From Rhodospirillales bacterium (GTDB lineage: Bacteria; Pseudomonadota; Alphaproteobacteria; Rhodospirillales; Casp-alpha2): 6,965 nucleotides of DNA. Shown piece by piece: positions 1 through 6,193 of this stretch. Location: assembly GCA_018664265.1 (NCBI GenBank), contig JABJOR010000063.1:1-6965 (forward strand), written 5' to 3'. The first letter of the stretch is position 1, and every line of letters begins with the position of its first letter. The position numbers and the translations under genes are program-made. The notes under the pieces are model-generated. The model was not told where the DNA came from, made no database searches, and saw only the letters and a program-made list of their open reading frames with translations.

Positions 1-1
1 G

Positions 2-520
2 GCTTGTGACCATGGTGACGCCGGGTTTATGGGTGCCACGGGTGGTCATGCACTGATGCGCAGCTTCAATAATAACGGCAGTTCCGAAGGGTTGTAATAC
101 CTCATCGATGGTGTTGGCGATTTGGGCCGTCATTTTTTCCTGAATTTGCAGACGTTTTGCAAAAGCATCGATCAGTCGTGACAGCTTGGAGATACCGACC
201 ACACGTTTTCGCGGCAAATAAGCAACATGAGCCTTGCCGATAATAGGGGCCATATGGTGTTCGCAATGGGATTCGAAGCGAATGTTGCGAAGCAGGACAA
301 TTTCGTCATAGCCATCGGTTTCTTCAAACGTGCGTTCGAGATATTCCCGTGGATCAATATTATATCCTGCAAAGAATTCTTCATAGGACCGTACGACACG
401 CGCGGGGGTGTCGGTCAGGCCTTCACGTGCGGGATCATCTCCGGCCCAGCGTAACAGGACACGTATGGCATCTTCGGCTTCCTCGCGGCTGGGGCGTGGG
501 GCGTTTTTATCTTTAGGCAT
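2..520 (-). CDS. folE: GTP cyclohydrolase I, FolE type (C-terminus cut by window edge)
   Basis: FolE converts GTP to 7,8-dihydroneopterin triphosphate plus formate in the cytoplasm, the first step of folate/pterin synthesis and, in many bacteria, of queuosine synthesis. I translated 173 codons from an ATG at 520 to the left edge. The zinc/active-site motif CEHH is at residues 86-89 and the second zinc cysteine lies in [10 protein letters not shown] (C157), matching the Cys-His...Cys zinc set of E. coli FolE. The N-terminal helix ([18 protein letters not shown]) and the GLTDTPARV motif are typical. By comparison with E. coli FolE (222 aa), roughly the last 20-30 residues lie outside the window. 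No strong Shine-Dalgarno is visible before the ATG. An 80-base gap separates it from the upstream metallophosphoesterase gene on the same strand, so it may have its own promoter, but I could not place one confidently. Identity is secure; the pathway served (folate or deazapurine) is not shown here. Confidence 0.95.
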   Translation of the reverse strand, partial: MPKDKNAPRPSREEAEDAIRVLLRWAGDDPAREGLTDTPARVVRSYEEFFAGYNIDPREYLERTFEETDGYDEIVLLRNIRFESHCEHHMAPIIGKAHVAYLPRKRVVGISKLSRLIDAFAKRLQIQEKMTAQIANTIDEVLQPFGTAVIIEAAHQCMTTRGTHKPGVTMVTS

Positions 521-600
521 GCTATTTCTGCTTTGGTCTCAAGGTTGTTCAAGGCGCATACCTTAGAGCACAAAAGTCCAGGGGTAAAATGCAGAATCAG

Positions 601-1455
601 TCACCAGAGAATATTTTCTGAATAGATTTCTTTGCCGCATATAGCTCGCTCTGCCTCAGGCAGGACATCCATATTGGGCCAAAGCCCTGTTTTCAGGGCT
701 TTGGCGTACCCTTCATTCAGCCCGGCTGTGGTCATGGCATGGGAGCTTTGTGAGAAATTATAATGAAAAGCCTCTGTTTTCAGGCTTATTTGGCTATTTT
801 TCGGCTCTAAAGTGGCAAACCAGCCACGGCTTGTACCATCATTTGCCGGCATGCCAATGACACCGGCATTTGCCCACAGGCGCCCATCTGATAATTTTGA
901 GGCAAACGGTAGCCCGCAATGCCCGCCAATTACTGCGTCACAGCCAAGGGCGTCCAGGTGTCGGGTTTTTTCACTTTCGGGAGTAGAGGCAAAAACCCAA
1001 CCGCTAATGGATTGAACGCTGCCATGAATAAAGCCAACCCGATGGTTGTTAATTGTCGTTATGATTTGTCGGGGCAAGCCCTGCATCCAGCTCAGGGCCT
1101 GGGAATTAAGGCGCGATCGTGCATAATTAAACCACTGACGTGAAGCCAGATCACAGGCGCTGTCTTCTTCAAAACCGCAGCCACAGTTCTCAAGCTGAAA
1201 TCCCAACGATTCTTCGCAATTTCCCATGACCACGTGAATGCCTGCATCTTGAATGAGCTCCACACATTCCAGCGGGTTGGCACAATAGGCAACTACATCT
1301 CCGGTGCAAATAATTTGTTGAGGTTTAAACCCGCGATCATCAGCCAGCTTCAAAATAGCTTGCGTGGCTTGTAGATTGGAATACGGGCCACCGAATATCA
1401 GCAGTGGCTCTTTAATGGTGCCTAGATCAAGTATGGGTTCTAGTCCGCGCTGCAT
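601..1455 (-). CDS. Calcineurin-like metallophosphoesterase homologue with a half-degenerate metal site
   Basis: This 284-residue protein has the metallophosphoesterase fold order: FGGPYSNLQA at 21-30, where family members usually read like SDIHGN; CTGDVVAY with D53; GNCE with N79; HGS with H144; and GGHCGLPF with H179. The first metal motif D-x-H is replaced by G23-x-Y25, and the usual last His of GHxH is G181. The bridging Asp, Asn and two His of the other metal remain. A Cys-rich segment follows GNCE (C80, C91, C93, C101). The start is taken at the ATG at 1455, which has GGTGG six bases upstream; an in-frame TTG at 1488 would add 11 residues without a ribosome-binding site. The gene overlaps the end of the radical SAM gene by 16 bases, suggesting translational coupling and a shared pathway. 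The substrate is unknown. I recall similar proteins in alphaproteobacteria, so the altered motif may be a subfamily trait rather than decay. Confidence 0.8.
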   Translation of the reverse strand: MQRGLEPILDLGTIKEPLLIFGGPYSNLQATQAILKLADDRGFKPQQIICTGDVVAYCANPLECVELIQDAGIHVVMGNCEESLGFQLENCGCGFEEDSACDLASRQWFNYARSRLNSQALSWMQGLPRQIITTINNHRVGFIHGSVQSISGWVFASTPESEKTRHLDALGCDAVIGGHCGLPFASKLSDGRLWANAGVIGMPANDGTSRGWFATLEPKNSQISLKTEAFHYNFSQSSHAMTTAGLNEGYAKALKTGLWPNMDVLPEAERAICGKEIYSENILW

Positions 1456-2438
1456 GAAGCGCCACCAAGCACACAAAAGCGGGCGCAATGCGGATGGTTG
1501 AGCTTAACGGAGCGTGCGCTGTCTGAAAGCTTTGTCCCCAACTCGAACTGGGGGTCGTATGGCAGCAACGTGCATGGTGCGACCACCGGGGCCTCGGCAC
1601 CTTTGCGCTTGATGACCATACGCGATGTTGCGCACATGATGGACTCAGGGCTGACCCCGAGGATATCCCAGCAATGGATGGTTATTTCCGGAACGTCGTT
1701 GGTCTCGTCCATTTCCGGAAACAACACCATGGCGGATTTGTCATTGATATCAATGGAAATGCCTTCGCGTTTGAACAGGTTGCCGTAGCCAACGCGGGAT
1801 TCCTCTTCGCTCTCGCCCCAGACAGTGCGTCCGGCAACGGCCAGCTTGAAGTTGTTTTCAGCCAGCCAACGCAGGTTTGTAATCATCGGCTCCCAGGTTT
1901 TGTCGCCACGAATATCTTCATGTCTTTCCCGAGTGAAATGATCAATGGAAACCCGCAGGGTGAGGGCGTTACCATAGCGTTTTTTTATGTCCAGCAACTT
2001 CGCGCGTTTATGTTGCAAGGGTTTCATGGCATTGGTCAGGACCAAGGCATGGTAGCCTTGCGCCAGTGACAACTCGATCATTTGTGGTAGGTCAGGATTC
2101 ATGAACGGCTCACCGCCTGTAAAGGCAATTTCTTCAACAGCCCAGTCATCACTGGAGATTTCTTCCAGATAACTGCTGACCTCAGCGATGCTCAAGTACG
2201 CAAGTTGATCATTGGTCGGGCTGGAATCCATATAACAATTCTTGCAGGTGATATTGCACAGGCTGCCCGTATTGAACCACAGAGTCCGCAGACGTGTAAG
2301 GGCTACTACGGCACGTCGCTCGCCCTTGACGGTGGTGTCAGGGTTGCGAAATTTCGCTGGATCGAGACTCGGTTCTGTCAAAAGAACCTGTTCTAAAGGA
2401 GTTTGCAGCATCATCTTGCCATCTTGTTGATAGATCAT
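1440..2438 (-). CDS. Radical SAM enzyme with Cys-rich, SPASM/twitch-like C-terminus
   Basis: The canonical 4Fe-4S/SAM motif CNITCKNC places C61, C65 and C68 in a CxxxCxxC arrangement, followed by the SAM-contacting TGGEP at 107-111 and a TIM-barrel pattern (LVLTNAM, LRVSIDHFTR). This shows a radical SAM enzyme that cleaves SAM to a 5'-deoxyadenosyl radical. The C-terminal third has further cysteines at 256, 269, 289, 318, 322 and 329. The pattern C269-x19-C289, then HPHCARFC and GGASC, resembles a SPASM or twitch domain that binds an auxiliary Fe-S cluster, though the spacing is not canonical. No precursor peptide gene is visible nearby. The start is the ATG at 2438; ATGs at 2414 and 2411 are alternatives, and none has a strong Shine-Dalgarno. 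The stop overlaps the downstream metallophosphoesterase start. The CX14CX2C arrangement of QueE is absent, so despite folE nearby this is not QueE. The reaction is unknown. Confidence 0.88.
   Translation of the reverse strand: MIYQQDGKMMLQTPLEQVLLTEPSLDPAKFRNPDTTVKGERRAVVALTRLRTLWFNTGSLCNITCKNCYMDSSPTNDQLAYLSIAEVSSYLEEISSDDWAVEEIAFTGGEPFMNPDLPQMIELSLAQGYHALVLTNAMKPLQHKRAKLLDIKKRYGNALTLRVSIDHFTRERHEDIRGDKTWEPMITNLRWLAENNFKLAVAGRTVWGESEEESRVGYGNLFKREGISIDINDKSAMVLFPEMDETNDVPEITIHCWDILGVSPESIMCATSRMVIKRKGAEAPVVAPCTLLPYDPQFELGTKLSDSARSVKLNHPHCARFCVLGGASCSAD
1462..1466 (-). promoter_or_regulatory. Ribosome-binding site deciding the metallophosphoesterase start
   Basis: GGTGG on the minus strand lies six bases before the ATG at 1455, inside the 3' end of the radical SAM gene. 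It is a moderate Shine-Dalgarno match and favours the ATG over the in-frame TTG at 1488. Confidence 0.4.
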
Positions 2439-2600
2439 TCAGTTGTACTGGATAAAGCCGGAAACGTTAAATCACATTTTCGTAATCGGGTGTTATATTA
2501 TGGTTTGTATACTGTTGCGATGATTCATGGTACTTTTGTATCATCAATTGTGCTCTTCAACGGGCGGTGCTTGAAAGATAGATGTTTTAAAATGTTTATT
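2439..2600. other. AT-rich divergent intergenic region
   Basis: This spacer lies between the divergent radical SAM and solute-binding protein genes and should hold both promoters. It is clearly AT-rich (about 32% GC in 2461-2520). On the plus strand TATACT at 2508-2513 could be a -10 element, but the hexamer 17 bases upstream (ATCGGG) is not a -35 match, so no promoter is called. I see no strong hairpin. The plus-strand frame stays open through this region back to 2403, but the translation there is not protein-like until the signal peptide begins. Confidence 0.4.
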
Positions 2601-3398
2601 ATGAAGCCCTTTTATACATTTATATTTTTAATCGGGGTTTTGTTCTCATCATTCAGTCATGCTGGTGAGACGCTGCATATATTTGCGGACTCCCACGCAA
2701 AGCCAAAAAATTGGGAAGGCAGCAATGGGGAGCCCCGTGGTATTCAAATTGAAATTCTTGAGGAAGTAACAAAAAGAACCGGAATTGAATTTACTTATTT
2801 TTTCGCCCCGTGGAAAAGAGTCTTTATTTCTAGTGAAGCTGGTAAAGGTGGCATCATTGGCTTTTCCAAGACAAAAGAAAGAGCGAAGCTTTGGGATTAT
2901 TCTCTTCCACTCTATTACGATGAACTTGTCTTTGTAACAACGAAAGAGAAAGTGTTTTCTTTTAATGGCTTGGAGAGCTTAAAAGGCAAGGAAATAGGCA
3001 TAAAGCGTGGCGCCAGTTATGGAGATGATTTTGAATCTGCTATTGCCAGGAATTTGTTTAAAATTGTAGAGACGGCTGACAGGGAAGGCCAAATGCAAAT
3101 GCTGGCGAAAGGCCGTTTGGACGCGATACTGTTAAGCCCCGGTCGGATTGCTCTTGAAAGCCTGATTGCAGATCATAAATGGCTTAGGGACCATAAAGAT
3201 AATTTTGTTTTGATCTCTCCTCCATACAAACTGGACCCGAATTATCTTGGTATCCCTAAATCAATGAATAAAAGCCATCTTCTTGAACCTATAAATATGG
3301 CTATTAAAGCAATGAATGAGGATGGTACACATAAACGAATTGTTGATAGAATTACTGCAGAAGTTATTGCTGAGATACATAAAAACGGGTCAAACTAG
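2601..3398 (+). CDS. Secreted amino-acid-type solute-binding protein (SBP_bac_3-like), orphan
   Basis: This is a periplasmic substrate-binding protein of the bacterial extracellular solute-binding family 3 type, which captures amino acids or similar small solutes for ABC uptake or sensing. From the ATG at 2601 it is 265 aa: a Lys at position 2, a hydrophobic core (FIFLIGVLF) and a likely signal peptidase I site after SFSHA, then mature GETLHIF. Family features include GEPRGIQIEILEEVTKRTGI, the TKERAKLWDYSLPLYYDELV stretch whose Arg often contacts the ligand carboxylate, LESLKGKEIGIKRGASYG, and a lobe-closing GRLDAIL. An ATG at 2592 would add three residues; the open frame to 2403 adds an unconvincing leader overlapping the radical SAM gene. 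No permease or ATPase gene adjoins it, so it may serve a distant transporter or have another role. GC is about 38-40% in lines I counted, against 50-58% in neighbouring genes, which hints at transfer or different selection. Confidence 0.82.
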   Translation: MKPFYTFIFLIGVLFSSFSHAGETLHIFADSHAKPKNWEGSNGEPRGIQIEILEEVTKRTGIEFTYFFAPWKRVFISSEAGKGGIIGFSKTKERAKLWDYSLPLYYDELVFVTTKEKVFSFNGLESLKGKEIGIKRGASYGDDFESAIARNLFKIVETADREGQMQMLAKGRLDAILLSPGRIALESLIADHKWLRDHKDNFVLISPPYKLDPNYLGIPKSMNKSHLLEPINMAIKAMNEDGTHKRIVDRITAEVIAEIHKNGSN

Positions 3399-3404
3399 AC
3401 ATTT

Positions 3405-3478
3405 GCGGGTGTAGCTCAATGGTAGAGCAGCAGCTTCCCAAGCTGAATACGGGGGTTCGATTCCCCTCACCCGCTCCA
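3405..3478 (+). tRNA. tRNA-Gly, anticodon CCC
   Basis: A complete 74-base cloverleaf including an encoded CCA. The acceptor stem GCGGGTG pairs with CACCCGC, the D-stem GCTC with GAGC, and the T-arm is GGGGG-TTCGATT-CCCCT with one G-T pair. The anticodon loop TTCCCAA (3435-3441) gives anticodon CCC at 3437-3439, reading GGG glycine codons. It closely resembles E. coli tRNA-Gly(CCC) as I recall it. The first anticodon-stem pair appears to be a G-A mismatch; the other four pair. It starts six bases after the stop of the solute-binding protein gene on the same strand. No separate promoter or terminator is clear. Confidence 0.96.
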
Positions 3479-3491
3479 ATTCCTGAAAAAT

Positions 3492-3878
3492 TTAGTAACC
3501 GTTTTCCGTCCAAATCTCGCGCAATTGATCGCTGAGGGTCATGGGATTAAACGGCTTGGCAACAACAGCGATTGCGCCAGCTTTCAAAAACCGTTCAACT
3601 TCCGTTGTCATGGCTTTAGCGGTTAAAAAAATCACCGGGGTTTCTTTTAAGCTGTCAATTTGGCGCAGTCGTTCTAGAGTCTCTGGCCCGTCAAGTCCTG
3701 GCATCATAACATCCAGCAGTATTAAATCCGGATTTGCATCCGGCGCTTTTTCAACAGCTTCCAGACCCGAGTTGCAAATCACAACTTCAAAGCCGCCAAC
3801 GGTTTCCAAGGCCATCTTGGCAATGGCCTGAATATCCGGCTCGTCTTCTGCGTACAGTATTTTGTTTAACTCAGCCAT
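3492..3878 (-). CDS. Single-domain CheY-like response regulator
   Basis: This 128-residue protein is a lone receiver domain. The acidic pocket is E11-D12 in YAEDEPD, the phosphoacceptor is D56 in LLDVMMPGLDG, the switch Thr is T86 in FLTAK, and the invariant Lys is K108 in AKPF. No DNA-binding or output domain follows, so it probably acts by protein-protein contact in a phosphorelay, as CheY- or Spo0F-like proteins do. The cognate kinase is not in the window. The start is the ATG at 3878, with a weak GTGGA about 8 bases upstream; an in-frame GTG at 3890 would add four residues without a ribosome-binding site. It lies 24 bases downstream of the formylglutathione hydrolase gene and is probably co-transcribed with it. 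Its 3' end converges on the tRNA with 13 bases between, and no terminator hairpin is obvious. Confidence 0.93.
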   Translation of the reverse strand: MAELNKILYAEDEPDIQAIAKMALETVGGFEVVICNSGLEAVEKAPDANPDLILLDVMMPGLDGPETLERLRQIDSLKETPVIFLTAKAMTTEVERFLKAGAIAVVAKPFNPMTLSDQLREIWTENGY

Positions 3879-3902
3879 TTGGTGTTCCACTTATACGGTA
3901 GT

Positions 3903-4745
3903 TTAATCACACAGTGCTTTTGCATGATGTGCCATGTGATCGCTCATAAAGGATGCGATGAAATAGTACGAGTGATCATAACCTGACTGCATACGAATTG
4001 TCACGGCTTGAGCTGCATCCTTGCAGGCAGCTTCAAATAGTTGAGGTTTGAGCTGCTCTTCCAGGAAGTTGTCGGCGTCACCCTGATCAATGAGAATCTC
4101 ACCATCAAACCGGGCACCGGATTTAATTAATTCGCATGCGTCATAAGACTTCCAGGCTTCGCGATCTTCTCCCAAATACCCGGTGAAGGCTTTTTCGCCC
4201 CAGGGAACCTGTATAGGTGCAACGATGGGGGAAAAGGCTGAAACCGAGCGATAGGTGCCGGGGTTTTTAAGCGCGATAGTCAATGCGCCATGGCCCCCCA
4301 TAGAATGTCCGAAGATGCCTTGGGCGTCAGCCCGTGCGGGAAAGTTCTTGAAGATCAATGCGGGAAGCTCTCCCGTGATATAGTCATACATGTGGAAGTG
4401 TTTCGACCAGGGGGCCTGTGTTGCGTTAAGATAAAACCCTGCACCTTTCCCAAAGTCGTAAGCGTCATCATCCGGGACATCATCGCCACGGGGGCTGGTG
4501 TCCGGGGCCACCACAACCAGACCATGTTCACTGGCATAGCGTTGTACGCCAGCCTTTACGGTAAAATTATCTTCCGTGCAGGTCAGACCGGATAGCCAGA
4601 ATACTACAGGACGGGGCTCGCTGCTGGCGGCTTCTGGAACGAACACAGAATACTTCATCTCACAATCCAGTTGCTGGGACTGGTGGGCATAAATGCCCTG
4701 TGTTCCGCCAAAACAGGTGGCTTCAGAAAGAGTGGTGAAGGACAC
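3903..4745 (-). CDS. fghA: S-formylglutathione hydrolase
   Basis: This esterase of the alpha/beta-hydrolase fold hydrolyses S-formylglutathione to formate and glutathione, the second step of glutathione-dependent formaldehyde detoxification in the cytoplasm. From a GTG at 4745 it is 280 aa, a normal length for the FrmB/ESD family. Diagnostic motifs are CFGGTQGIYAHQS near the N-terminus, LSGLTCTEDNF with the conserved Cys, the nucleophile elbow GHSMGGHGA (S148), DQGDADNFL supplying the catalytic Asp, and GYDHSYYFI supplying the catalytic His (H258). The GTG is chosen because GGAG sits seven bases upstream; an in-frame TTG at 4751 has that GGAG almost abutting it. The gene has a 100-base-plus upstream gap and a candidate promoter, and is followed by the response regulator gene. 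The usual partner, an S-(hydroxymethyl)glutathione dehydrogenase, is not in the window. The family symbol fghA (frmB in E. coli) is used by homology. Confidence 0.94.
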   Translation of the reverse strand: MSFTTLSEATCFGGTQGIYAHQSQQLDCEMKYSVFVPEAASSEPRPVVFWLSGLTCTEDNFTVKAGVQRYASEHGLVVVAPDTSPRGDDVPDDDAYDFGKGAGFYLNATQAPWSKHFHMYDYITGELPALIFKNFPARADAQGIFGHSMGGHGALTIALKNPGTYRSVSAFSPIVAPIQVPWGEKAFTGYLGEDREAWKSYDACELIKSGARFDGEILIDQGDADNFLEEQLKPQLFEAACKDAAQAVTIRMQSGYDHSYYFIASFMSDHMAHHAKALCD

Positions 4746-4752
4746 AGGCAAT

Positions 4753-4756
4753 CTCC
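4753..4756 (-). promoter_or_regulatory. Ribosome-binding site deciding the formylglutathione hydrolase start
   Basis: GGAG on the minus strand lies seven bases before the GTG at 4745. This spacing is good for the GTG and too short for the TTG at 4751, so the protein probably begins with the codon read as MSFTTLSEATCFGG rather than two residues earlier. Confidence 0.6.
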
Positions 4757-4788
4757 GGGTTGTTCAAGTGAAAGTGCATAGTGCTTGC

Positions 4789-4817
4789 ATCTAACGGTAC
4801 AGGCACTTGACTTTCAA
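4789..4817 (-). promoter_or_regulatory. Candidate sigma-70 promoter for the formylglutathione hydrolase gene
   Basis: On the minus strand TTGAAA (4812-4817, five of six to TTGACA) is followed after 17 bases by TTAGAT (4789-4794), a weak -10 with three of six matches. Transcription would start near 4782, leaving a leader of roughly 37 bases. The -35 and spacing are good, but the -10 is poor, so this is tentative. Confidence 0.3.
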
Positions 4818-4850
4818 GCAGGCTTTTTTGATCTGGGGATTTAACCTTGT

Positions 4851-5594
4851 TTATGCAAGGTCGGCGAGTTGCTTATCTATAACTTCGAGCATTCTTTCAC
4901 GGCCAACGGGGCCATAGTGTCCTGCGTAAACACATTTCACAGGCAGGTCTCTCATACGCTGGAGACTGGCGCAATAAACTTTCGGATCGCCCGGAGGCCA
5001 AGCCAGCCCATGATTGCCATCATAGAGCATATCACTGGTGAATAAGCTGCCAGTTGCAGCTTCCCAGATAGCCAGCCCGCCGGAAGATCGGCCCGGTATA
5101 TGCAGGACTTCAAGTGTGCGATTACCAAGGTCAAATATATCACCATCTTCGACCAATCTGGTTGGCTCAGCCTGGGTCATTTTGTAGTCTTCTACCCGGT
5201 ATCCTTCCCAGGGCAGGGAATACATGGTTTCATTGTTCAGATAATCACTGACACCAGCCTGCTCCGCATCGGGGTTGGCAAGGTATGGTGCGTCCAGGGG
5301 GTGACAGGCGCGCATTGAAAAGTTATGCCAACCGCCGGAGTGATCATAATAACAGTTCAGGGCAACAGCTGTAACAGGTCGCTGGGTTATGGATTCAATG
5401 ACCGGAATTGGTGAGATAATGCCGCATCCCGTATCAATGACCAGATCACTTTCGTTGCCGCGAACAAGCCAAATATCGCCGACTGCGTAGGAATCGATGT
5501 GTGATTCTCTTAATCTGATAATATTGTCGGGGCAGGCCTCAATGGAATACCAGACTTCAGCGACTGGTTTTTGTTTTGTATGATGATGATTCAT
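4851..5594 (-). CDS. Metallo-beta-lactamase-fold protein lacking the site-1 metal ligands
   Basis: A 247-residue MBL-fold protein: strand GDIWLVRGNESDLVIDTGCG at 39-58, the core motif region LNCYYDHSGG at 79-88, a PGRSSGG turn at 167-173, FTSDMLYDG at 185-193 and YAGHYGPVG at 223-231. The usual HxHxDH reads N80-x-Y82-x-D84-H85, and the next usual His is R169. D84, H85, D188 and H226 are retained. All three site-1 histidines are therefore replaced while every site-2 ligand and the bridging Asp remain. Family members hydrolyse thioesters, lactones, phosphodiesters or oxidise sulfur compounds; this one's substrate is unknown and it may bind a single metal. The start is the ATG at 5594, seven bases after the MOSC stop; an in-frame TTG at 5678 would overlap the MOSC gene by 77 bases and adds an unconvincing leader. 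It is the last gene of the cupin-MOSC-MBL run; no clear terminator follows. Confidence 0.85.
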   Translation of the reverse strand: MNHHHTKQKPVAEVWYSIEACPDNIIRLRESHIDSYAVGDIWLVRGNESDLVIDTGCGIISPIPVIESITQRPVTAVALNCYYDHSGGWHNFSMRACHPLDAPYLANPDAEQAGVSDYLNNETMYSLPWEGYRVEDYKMTQAEPTRLVEDGDIFDLGNRTLEVLHIPGRSSGGLAIWEAATGSLFTSDMLYDGNHGLAWPPGDPKVYCASLQRMRDLPVKCVYAGHYGPVGRERMLEVIDKQLADLA

Positions 5595-5601
5595 AAGATG
5601 T

Positions 5602-6180
5602 TCAGCATTCGTAAATTCGTTGTGGTGGAATGTGCAGGGCGATGGTGTCGCCTTCACGGATAGTGCCCTGTTTTTCAACCCAGGCGGTTATGCCGCGTAC
5701 ACCCATGGCTGACTTTGAAAAGTATTTGCCATAGCCGGGCAGGAATTTCTCAATGACGTCCCCCGGGTATTTGCAGGGGCCATTTTCCATGTCTATGACA
5801 AGGGATGCACCGCTGGAAAAAATCAATCTTGAAGATGGTGGAACTTGCGTAAATCTCGGAATGCCTGAGAGCAAAATATTTGCTCCCAGCCATTCCGGTT
5901 TTAGTGCCGCTACCCCCATAGTCTCGGCAATAAAAGCAAGCTCTTCTTCGGATATAATGGAAATCTGTCGGGTGTTGCGAATTTCCGTTCCCTCAATGTA
6001 TTGTTTCCTGACACGAACGCAGGACCCTCTGGTCAGGCCTGAATGACTGTCCCCTTCAAAGCCTTCATAACTGACCTTTACAGAGCCAACCTGTTGCGTG
6101 GCGAGGCCAGAATCCGCATTCCCGTTTATTAATACGGACCGGACAACGCCTTCAATACTGGTTGGTTCTAATATGGCCAT
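5602..6180 (-). CDS. MOSC-domain protein
   Basis: MOSC domains, named from the molybdenum cofactor sulfurase C-terminus, carry sulfur on a conserved Cys or bind Mo cofactor in amine-reducing enzymes. From the ATG at 6180 the protein is 192 aa, essentially one MOSC domain. Visible marks are GFEGDSHSG (compare the family GxEGDxHxG) near residues 40-48, ISIISEEEL, EWLGANILLSG, the conserved Cys in MENGPCKYPGDVI (C136), and a C-terminal GVRGITAWVEKQGTIREGD. The ATG has AAGGGG six bases upstream; an in-frame TTG at 6210 would add ten residues overlapping the cupin gene. It lies 13 bases after the cupin stop and 7 before the MBL start, so it is probably the middle gene of an operon. No molybdopterin gene is visible. 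Whether it transfers sulfur, binds Moco or does something else is not shown. Confidence 0.88.
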   Translation of the reverse strand: MAILEPTSIEGVVRSVLINGNADSGLATQQVGSVKVSYEGFEGDSHSGLTRGSCVRVRKQYIEGTEIRNTRQISIISEEELAFIAETMGVAALKPEWLGANILLSGIPRFTQVPPSSRLIFSSGASLVIDMENGPCKYPGDVIEKFLPGYGKYFSKSAMGVRGITAWVEKQGTIREGDTIALHIPPQRIYEC

Positions 6181-6186
6181 GAGGTT

Positions 6187-6192
6187 CCCCTT
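6187..6192 (-). promoter_or_regulatory. Ribosome-binding site for the MOSC gene
   Basis: AAGGGG on the minus strand lies six bases before the ATG at 6180, within the short gap after the cupin stop at 6194. It supports this ATG over the in-frame TTG at 6210. Confidence 0.6.
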
Positions 6193-6193
6193 G

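Noticed and set aside
172..454. Short frames on both strands within 172-454
   Set aside because: Both overlap the folE reading frame, which carries the CEHH zinc motif in a different frame and accounts for the region.
1674..2069. A 131-codon plus-strand frame inside the radical SAM gene
   Set aside because: It is antisense to the conserved radical SAM core, with no protein-like motif and no ribosome-binding site of note.
1440..2438. Radical SAM protein as QueE or MoaA
   Set aside because: The cluster motif is CxxxCxxC, not the CX14CX2C I associate with QueE. The C-terminus lacks the MoaA C-terminal GTP-binding cluster pattern and the GG end, so neither name is supported.
2403..2600. N-terminal extension of the solute-binding protein back to 2403
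   Set aside because: It would overlap the radical SAM start region and bury the signal peptide about 66 residues inside the protein. The extension is not protein-like and no ribosome-binding site supports it.
3405..3478. tRNA-Gly as an attachment site of an integrated element
   Set aside because: I found no second copy of the tRNA 3' end, no integrase and no other mobile gene in the window; the low-GC gene lies on the 5' side of the tRNA, which is not the usual insertion side.
4801..4829. CTTGA-ctt-TCAAG hairpin followed by a T-run (plus strand) as a terminator
   Set aside because: The stem is only about five pairs, the T-run is on the plus strand where no gene is being transcribed towards it, and the same bases form the candidate -35 of the hydrolase promoter.
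5595..5678. TTG-initiated extension of the MBL protein into the MOSC gene
   Set aside because: The extension overlaps 77 bases of MOSC coding sequence, and the ATG at 5594 sits neatly seven bases after the MOSC stop.
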